Shown: piece by piece, positions 6,510 through 11,329 of the stretch
Numbering within the stretch: the stretch's first letter is position 1
Layout of the letters: each line of letters starts with the position of its first letter
Assembly: GCA_900553245.1 (NCBI GenBank)
Contig: USCP01000040.1
Location: 1 to 11,329, forward strand
Length of the DNA: 11,329 bases
Direction of reading: 5' to 3'
From: an uncultured Peptococcaceae bacterium
Lineage (GTDB): Bacteria; Bacillota; Peptococcia; Peptococcales; Peptococcaceae
Made by a program: the position numbers and the translations under genes
The notes under the pieces: model-generated
Databases searched by the model: none
Told to the model about the DNA's origin: nothing
What the model saw: only the letters and a program-made list of their open reading frames with translations

Positions 6510-7259
6510 ATGAATAATGAAAAAAATGTGACCTTTTGGGCCATTGGGGATTTACACCTCTCAATCGGTTTAGAAAAGGATAAGCAAAAGCCGATGGATC
6601 GATTTGGCGCGCATTGGGTGCAGCATACGGTAAAGATTGCCCATGCCTGGTGCGAACGGGTGCAGAAGGATGATGTGGTGCTGCTTTTGGGCGATCTCTT
6701 TTGGGGTAATCGCTTAGAAGAAGCGATGTTTGCTCTAAATTGGTTGGGCTGTTTGCCGGGGCGTAAGGTGCTGGTGCGCGGCAATCATGATAATTGGTGG
6801 ACGAGTATTGCGAAGGTACGTCGTGCCTTGCCGGAAGGAATGTATGCCATTCAAAATGATTGTTTAATGTTGGATGGTGTGGCAATTGCCGGCGCACGTG
6901 GTTGGACATTGTCAGACCCTGAAGGTGTGGCGCATCAAGAGAAGATGTTTCGTCGTGAGTTTTTGCGATTAAAGGCGAGCTTAGAACAAATTCCGGAGGA
7001 TGCGGAGCTGCGCATTGCAATGATGCATTTTCCACCTTTTGAAGAGAACAAAATTATTCCTGAACTGGAGAAATTGCTGTTGGCGCATCGCATCAATTAT
7101 TGTGTGTTTGGGCATTTGCACGGCCAGGAGGCGGCGCGTTTTCAATCGCGTGAAAAAAAACGCATAAAATATGTCCTCGCAAGTGCAGATAATGTTGATT
7201 TTCAGCCAATAAAGATTTATAATAAACAATATATTCGTGACAACATAAGGAATAATTAA
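6510..7259 (+). CDS. Calcineurin-like metallophosphoesterase
   Basis: A 249-aa cytosolic phosphohydrolase of the dinuclear-metal calcineurin superfamily, resembling the COG1768-type predicted phosphohydrolases. All metal-ligand motifs are present in order: GDLH (13-16), GDLFWGN (61-67), GNHD (91-94), the histidine in MMHFPPF (171-177) and GHLH (201-204). There is no signal peptide or membrane segment. The substrate is not known. The start is uncertain: ATG 6510 has GGGAGGG about 10 bases upstream and places the first core strand near the N-terminus as usual, while ATG 6486 (8 residues longer) has a weaker AGGGA. It is first in a plus-strand series and only 17 bases ahead of ridA, so the two are probably co-transcribed. 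Confidence 0.88.
   Translation: MNNEKNVTFWAIGDLHLSIGLEKDKQKPMDRFGAHWVQHTVKIAHAWCERVQKDDVVLLLGDLFWGNRLEEAMFALNWLGCLPGRKVLVRGNHDNWWTSIAKVRRALPEGMYAIQNDCLMLDGVAIAGARGWTLSDPEGVAHQEKMFRREFLRLKASLEQIPEDAELRIAMMHFPPFEENKIIPELEKLLLAHRINYCVFGHLHGQEAARFQSREKKRIKYVLASADNVDFQPIKIYNKQYIRDNIRNN
7195..7223 (+). promoter_or_regulatory. Possible internal promoter for ridA and cydAB
   Basis: TTGATT (7195-7200, 4 of 6) is followed by exactly 17 bases and a perfect TATAAT (7218-7223). It lies within the last codons of the phosphoesterase gene, with a predicted start near 7230 and a leader of about 47 bases to the ridA ATG. It would let ridA and the oxidase genes be expressed independently of the phosphoesterase gene. 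AT-rich coding sequence can match by chance. Confidence 0.45.
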
Positions 7260-7276
7260 AAACGGAGGTGATATCA

Positions 7277-7660
7277 ATGACAAAGACAATCCTTGCAACG
7301 GAAAAGGCACCTGCTGCATTAGGCCCATATTCTCAAGGGGTGGTTGCAGCAGGTGAAATGATTTTCGTGTCCGGTCAAATTCCAATCGACCCAGCTACCG
7401 GTGCGTTGGTAGATGGGGACGTGGCAGCGCAAGCGACTCGCTGCATGGAAAACATCAAGGCTATTTTGGCAGAAGCCGGTGTGGGCATGGAAAATATCGT
7501 GAAGACAACCATTTACTTAAAAGACATGAACAATTTTGGTGTTGTTAATGAAGCGTACGGTAAGTATTTTGAAAAAGATGCGCCTGCGCGCGGTTGTGTA
7601 GAAGTGGCTCGCTTGCCAAAGGACGTTCAAGTAGAGATTGAAGCGATTGCAGTTCGCTAA
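7277..7660 (+). CDS. ridA: RidA family 2-iminobutanoate/2-iminopropanoate deaminase
   Basis: A 127-aa member of the RidA/YjgF/TdcF family, typical full length. These homotrimeric proteins hydrolyse reactive enamine/imine intermediates released by PLP enzymes such as threonine dehydratase. Family signatures are GPYSQG (16-21), the VSGQIPIDPATG segment (31-42) and RGCVEVARLP (105-114). R105 and E120 fall at the same residue numbers as the catalytic-site Arg and Glu of E. coli RidA, which favours true deaminase activity over a non-catalytic paralogue. The ATG at 7277 follows GGAGGTGA (7264-7271) by 5 bases. It sits between the phosphoesterase gene and cydA with no terminator on either side. Confidence 0.95.
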   Translation: MTKTILATEKAPAALGPYSQGVVAAGEMIFVSGQIPIDPATGALVDGDVAAQATRCMENIKAILAEAGVGMENIVKTTIYLKDMNNFGVVNEAYGKYFEKDAPARGCVEVARLPKDVQVEIEAIAVR

Positions 7661-7704
7661 GAAACGATTGAGATTATAGGAGAGAATGAAAAGGAGGTTA
7701 GACT

Positions 7705-9084
7705 ATGTTTGATGCTTTATTGTTGGCGCGTTGGCAATTCGCGATTACAACAGTGTATCACTTCTTGTTTGTTCCGCTGACCTTGGGCTTGTCCATTATG
7801 ACAGCGATGATGCAAACAAAGTATTTTAGAACAAACGACCCTAAGTACAAAAACATGACAAAGTTCTGGGGGAAACTCTGCCTTATTAACTTTGTAATGG
7901 GGGTTGTAACCGGTTTGGTTCAGGAATTCCAATTTGGGATGAACTGGTCTGAATATGCACGCTTTATGGGTGATATCTTCGGTGCACCACTTGCAATCGA
8001 AGCGCTCTTGGCGTTTTTTATTGAATCCACTTTCTTGGGAATTTGGGTATTTGGTTGGGACTGTTTGCCAAAGGCGGTTCACCTTGCAAGTATTTGGTTG
8101 GTAGCCATTGCTTCTAACTTGTCTGCAATGTGGATTTTGGTGGCAAACTCCTTTATGCAACACCCACAAGGTTATGTACTGAACAACGGCCGTGTAGAAA
8201 TGGACAATTTCTTGGAAATCGTTGGGAATTCTTATTTCTTCCATCAATTTGCCCATGTATTTACTGCCGGTCTTGCCACTGCGGCATTCTTTATGCTTGG
8301 GATTAGCGCTTATCATTTAGTTCGTAAGAAGAACATCCATGTGATGAAGGCTTCTTTCAAATTTGCGGCAATTATGGCTCTTATCGCTTCCCTCGCTGTT
8401 GCCGGCGTGGGGCATATGCAAGGGCAATACTTGACTAAAGAAGTGCCTATGAAGATGGCTGCGATGGAAGCTCTTTGGGAAACTGAAGAAAGTGCACCGC
8501 TTGCGCTCTTTGCAAGTATTGATACCGAAAACAAAGAAAATAACTTTGAAATTGCTGTGCCAGGCCTTTTGAGTTTCATGGCACATAACAACTTCACCGA
8601 ACCTGTACAAGGGATCAACGATCTTCAAGAAGAACTTGAAGCAGAATACGGTGAAGGCAACTACATTCCTGATGTACCACTCATGTTCTGGAGTTTCCGT
8701 ATCATGGTTGGTGCCGGCTCCCTCATGGTGCTTGCAGCACTTGCTGCACTCTTTATGGTAAAGACCAAACGTGAAGTGAAGGGCTCTAAGTTAATGATGG
8801 TATTCTTGCCGTTTATGGCATTGCCATATTTGGCCAACTCCTTTGGTTGGATTCTCACTGAAGTAGGCCGTCAACCTTGGATTGTATATGGTTTACAAAA
8901 GACTGCTGATGCGGTTTCTCAAGTCGTAAGCGGTGGGTCTGTATTCATTACCTTGGTAGGCTTTACCTTGGTATACTTGGTGCTTGCAATTATCGACGTT
9001 GGTTTGTTGGCACGTGCTGCAAAGAACGTTGAAAACGAAGATGCGAAGCCTAAAGCTGCAGAGGAGGGATCGTTATGGATTTAA
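7705..9084 (+). CDS. cydA: Cytochrome bd ubiquinol/menaquinol oxidase subunit I
   Basis: Haem-carrying subunit of cytochrome bd, the membrane oxidase that transfers electrons from quinol to O2 with high affinity and without proton pumping. Known functional residues line up: H19 (high-spin haem ligand), E99 and E107 (proton-path acids), H184 and M334 (haem b558 axial ligands), K250 and E255 in the quinol-site Q-loop (PMKMAAMEA), and E386 in TEVGRQPW. At 459 aa the Q-loop is of the short type found in Bacillus-like enzymes, not the long E. coli form. The ATG at 7705 follows AAGGAGG (7691-7697) by 7 bases. It starts 44 bases after ridA without an intervening terminator and overlaps cydB. Confidence 0.97.
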   Translation: MFDALLLARWQFAITTVYHFLFVPLTLGLSIMTAMMQTKYFRTNDPKYKNMTKFWGKLCLINFVMGVVTGLVQEFQFGMNWSEYARFMGDIFGAPLAIEALLAFFIESTFLGIWVFGWDCLPKAVHLASIWLVAIASNLSAMWILVANSFMQHPQGYVLNNGRVEMDNFLEIVGNSYFFHQFAHVFTAGLATAAFFMLGISAYHLVRKKNIHVMKASFKFAAIMALIASLAVAGVGHMQGQYLTKEVPMKMAAMEALWETEESAPLALFASIDTENKENNFEIAVPGLLSFMAHNNFTEPVQGINDLQEELEAEYGEGNYIPDVPLMFWSFRIMVGAGSLMVLAALAALFMVKTKREVKGSKLMMVFLPFMALPYLANSFGWILTEVGRQPWIVYGLQKTADAVSQVVSGGSVFITLVGFTLVYLVLAIIDVGLLARAAKNVENEDAKPKAAEEGSLWI

Positions 9085-10082
9085 ATGTTCTTTGGTTTAT
9101 TCTCATTACGGTGCTTTTCGTTGGCTTTTTCTTCTTGGAAGGGTTTGACTATGGCGTAGGGGCGCTCATGCCAATCGTTGGTAAGGACGATGATGAACGT
9201 CGCGTGGCGCTTAATACCATCGGGCCTTTCTGGGATGGGAATGAAGTATGGTTGATTACTGCGGGCGGTGCAATGTTTGCGGCTTTCCCTCATGTGTATG
9301 CAACCATGTTCAGTGGCTTCTATTTGGCACTGTTCTTGATTTTGATTTGCTTGATTTTACGTGCGACTGGGATTGAATTCCGCAGTCAAAAGCCATCTTT
9401 GGCATGGCGTAAAAAATGGGACATGGTGATTGCTGTTTCTTCCCTCTTGTCTGCAGTGCTCTGGGGCGTAGCGGTAAGTAACTTGGTCATCGGTGTACCA
9501 ATTGATGAAAATATGCAATATGCTGGGACCTTCTTCACCCTCTTGCGTCCGTTCTGCCTCTTGGGCGGTGTGATGCTCACCTTGATTTTCTTGTATCACG
9601 GTGCTTGCTACATGATGCTTAAAGTTGGTGAAGAAACTGTATTGAACCGTGTGCAAAAGATTGCCGACAAAATTGGCCCTCTCATGATTCTTGTCACTGT
9701 GGCTTGGGTGGTATGGGCATTCTTTGCAAGTAATATGTTTGATAGCATGATTGCACTTATGGCTGTTGCACTTGCAGCGGTATCTATGATTCTTTCGGTG
9801 CTCTTTACAAAGAAGCGTGCCAGAGGTAAAGCATTCGTCTTTATCGGCTTGGCAATCGCTTTCTGTGTGGTAGGTGTGTTTGCAGGGATGTTCCCTAACA
9901 TCATGATTTCTACCATCGATCCGGCTTACAGCTTAGATATTTACAATGCGGCTTCTTCTCCAAAGACCTTGAGCTTTATGACTAAAGTTGCATTGACCTT
10001 GGTACCGATTGTATTGGCTTATCAAATTTGGTCCTTCTATGTGTTCCGCAAACGCGTGACCAAGAGCGATGTCAAATATTGA
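9075..10082 (+). CDS. cydB: Cytochrome bd oxidase subunit II
   Basis: A 335-aa integral membrane partner of CydA, with the usual length and hydrophobic helix pattern. Conserved family stretches are EGFDYGVG (22-29), GPFWDGNEVWL (50-60, including D54, which matches the proton-pathway Asp of E. coli CydB) and LRATGIEFR (95-103). It overlaps the 3' end of cydA by 10 bases (9075-9084) with AGGAGGG ahead of its ATG, a common translational coupling arrangement. It ends 8 bases before a terminator. Confidence 0.97.
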   Translation: MDLNVLWFILITVLFVGFFFLEGFDYGVGALMPIVGKDDDERRVALNTIGPFWDGNEVWLITAGGAMFAAFPHVYATMFSGFYLALFLILICLILRATGIEFRSQKPSLAWRKKWDMVIAVSSLLSAVLWGVAVSNLVIGVPIDENMQYAGTFFTLLRPFCLLGGVMLTLIFLYHGACYMMLKVGEETVLNRVQKIADKIGPLMILVTVAWVVWAFFASNMFDSMIALMAVALAAVSMILSVLFTKKRARGKAFVFIGLAIAFCVVGVFAGMFPNIMISTIDPAYSLDIYNAASSPKTLSFMTKVALTLVPIVLAYQIWSFYVFRKRVTKSDVKY

Positions 10083-10090
10083 TGGGATTC

Positions 10091-10121
10091 AAAACGCCTC
10101 TCGATTGGGAGGCGTTTTTTT
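10091..10121 (+). terminator. Rho-independent terminator between cydB and cydD
   Basis: A 12-bp stem (10091-10102 with 10107-10118, one G-U pair) has a GATT loop and a run of seven T (10115-10121). Only 42 bases separate it from the cydD start and no promoter is visible in that gap. It may therefore act as a partial terminator that lowers cydD expression relative to cydAB. Confidence 0.88.
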
Positions 10122-10163
10122 GTTGCATGGGATGCATTGGCCTTATGAAAGGAGGGCGAATGA

Positions 10164-11329
10164 ATGGTAGATAAAAAATTGTTGCGTGAAGCAAGCGCAC
10201 ATCGTGCGTTGTTTGTGTTATCGGTACTGTTTGGTTTAGGCTCAGCAGCAGCGATTTTACTTCAGACGTGGTGTGTGGCTGTGATTGTAAACGGCATGTT
10301 CATGGAAGGAAAGGGCTTGCAAGATTTGTTGCCTTCCTTTGGTGTGGCACTATTGGCCCTTGCGGTTCGTATTGGGTTGGATTGCGCGGAGGAAGTGTGT
10401 TCCTTGCGCTTGGCCGGTGCGGTCAAGGAATCGCTGCGCGAGCGTTTGGTGAATAAGCTGGGAACCTTATCTCCGGTGCAGGTTGAGGATGTTCAAAAGG
10501 GGAAACTTTTAAATCTTTTGTATGATGGGGTAGATACCTTAGAGGCGTACTTTAGTGGATACTTACCACAACTTTACAAAGCCGTGTTTATTCCTGTTTT
10601 GTTCTTGATTGTGATTTTTCCCAGAGATACCATCAGTGCCGTTGTTATGTTGGTGACTTTGCCGTTGATTCCTGTGTTTATGATTTTGATTGGGAAATGG
10701 ACCCAACGTGAAAGTGTGCGTCAATGGGTGCTTCTAACGAAGTTCTCCGCTTTTTTGCAGGATGTTTTGCAAGGCTTGGTGACGTTAAAAGAGTTGGGCC
10801 GTAGCAAACGTCAAGGAGAAAAAATCGGCGAAATCAGCGATGCTTATCGCAAGGCGACTTTTCAAGTGCAAAAATGGGCGTTTATTTCTTCGTTGGCCTT
10901 GGAGCTTGTGGCGACAATTTCCATTGCCATGGTGGCAGTGGGGCTGGGGCTCCGTTTGTGCAACGGGACACTGACCTTTTTGGTGGGCTTCTATATTCTG
11001 CTTTTGGCACCGGAATACTATCAACCAATGCGTACCTTGGGCCAATATTTTCATTCTGGTATCAATGCCCAAGAGGCAAGTAAAAGCATTTTTGAATTTC
11101 TCGAAATGGAAGCCTGGGAAATGCCGGATGGTGAGTATACTGACAATCGTGTGCGTAGCGTGCGTTTTGACCATGTATCTTTCCGTTATCCGCAGGCGGA
11201 AGCGGATGCCGTGCATGATGTGAGCTTTACGGTGAACGACGGCGATAGTGTGGCCTTTGTTGGGGATAGTGGTAGTGGTAAAACTACGCTCATGATGCTT
11301 GCGATGGGTTTTTTGACACCAACGGCTGG
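10164..11329 (+). CDS. cydD: Thiol reductant ABC exporter subunit CydD (3' end cut by window)
   Basis: The first 388 codons of a half-size ABC transporter; no stop occurs before the window edge. CydDC exports glutathione/cysteine or related thiols (haem handling has also been proposed) and is required to assemble functional cytochrome bd. The N-terminal part has several hydrophobic helices and the CydD-like segment LLYDGVDTLEAYFSGYLPQL (about 114-133). A nucleotide-binding domain starts near VRFDHVSFRYPQ, and Walker A is GDSGSGKTT (367-375). The Q-loop, signature and Walker B lie beyond the window. The ATG at 10164 follows GGAGGG by 8 bases; an ATG at 10160 is out of frame and stops after four codons. 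Position right after cydAB supports the CydD call over a generic exporter; cydC is expected next. Confidence 0.9.
   Translation, partial: MVDKKLLREASAHRALFVLSVLFGLGSAAAILLQTWCVAVIVNGMFMEGKGLQDLLPSFGVALLALAVRIGLDCAEEVCSLRLAGAVKESLRERLVNKLGTLSPVQVEDVQKGKLLNLLYDGVDTLEAYFSGYLPQLYKAVFIPVLFLIVIFPRDTISAVVMLVTLPLIPVFMILIGKWTQRESVRQWVLLTKFSAFLQDVLQGLVTLKELGRSKRQGEKIGEISDAYRKATFQVQKWAFISSLALELVATISIAMVAVGLGLRLCNGTLTFLVGFYILLLAPEYYQPMRTLGQYFHSGINAQEASKSIFEFLEMEAWEMPDGEYTDNRVRSVRFDHVSFRYPQAEADAVHDVSFTVNDGDSVAFVGDSGSGKTTLMMLAMGFLTPTA

Noticed and set aside
7661..7704. Promoter for cydA in the ridA-cydA gap
   Set aside because: Best hexamers (TTGCAG with TTATAG) match consensus poorly; the gap mainly holds the cydA ribosome binding site.
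10124..10136. Perfect TGCAT-GGG-ATGCA palindrome between the cydB terminator and cydD
   Set aside because: Arms of five bases are too short to support an operator or hairpin call, and no known regulator site matches.
1..11329. Mobile element, prophage, CRISPR, defence island, tRNA or riboswitch
   Set aside because: No transposase, integrase, direct-repeat array, tRNA-like cloverleaf or known leader structure was seen; the genes are common housekeeping or envelope functions, with no grouping that suggests a new system.

Overview
The window looks like an ordinary chromosomal stretch of a low-to-mid GC Gram-positive-type bacterium (Firmicutes/Bacillota). This rests on strong AGGAGG-type ribosome binding sites, sigma-A style promoters, a CIRCE operator, short-Q-loop cydA and many U-tailed hairpin terminators. 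An anaerobic or microaerophilic member such as a Negativicute or Peptococcus-like lineage is plausible, but I cannot fix the genus from sequence alone. I see no phage, insertion sequence, CRISPR, tRNA, rRNA or plasmid signature. I did not find a convincing new multi-gene system.

Left part (1-2143): two hairpin terminators, then htpG (Hsp90-family chaperone) on the minus strand. Its promoter lies directly against a perfect CIRCE operator, the site of the heat-shock repressor HrcA. A second, shorter palindrome with the same half-site core fills the -35/-10 spacer. A class I SAM-dependent methyltransferase is transcribed divergently from this control region and ends at a terminator.

Middle (2900-6300): a membrane-anchored protein combines an N-terminal SGNH-hydrolase-like region with a C-terminal NodB-type polysaccharide deacetylase domain, under its own promoter and terminator. 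Next come two minus-strand genes: a small cysteine-rich, zinc-ribbon-like protein with two predicted membrane helices, and uppP, which recycles undecaprenyl pyrophosphate for cell-wall synthesis. The deacetylase and uppP both serve the cell envelope but are separately transcribed.

Right part (6385-11329): a plus-strand gene series of a calcineurin-like metallophosphoesterase, ridA (enamine/imine deaminase), cydA and cydB (cytochrome bd quinol oxidase), a hairpin terminator, and cydD (ABC exporter subunit needed for cytochrome bd assembly), cut by the window end. A promoter precedes the phosphoesterase gene, and a second good promoter match lies inside its 3' end just ahead of ridA. The cyd genes point to high-affinity O2 reduction or O2 scavenging. 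ridA and the phosphoesterase look like co-transcribed housekeeping genes rather than parts of the oxidase.
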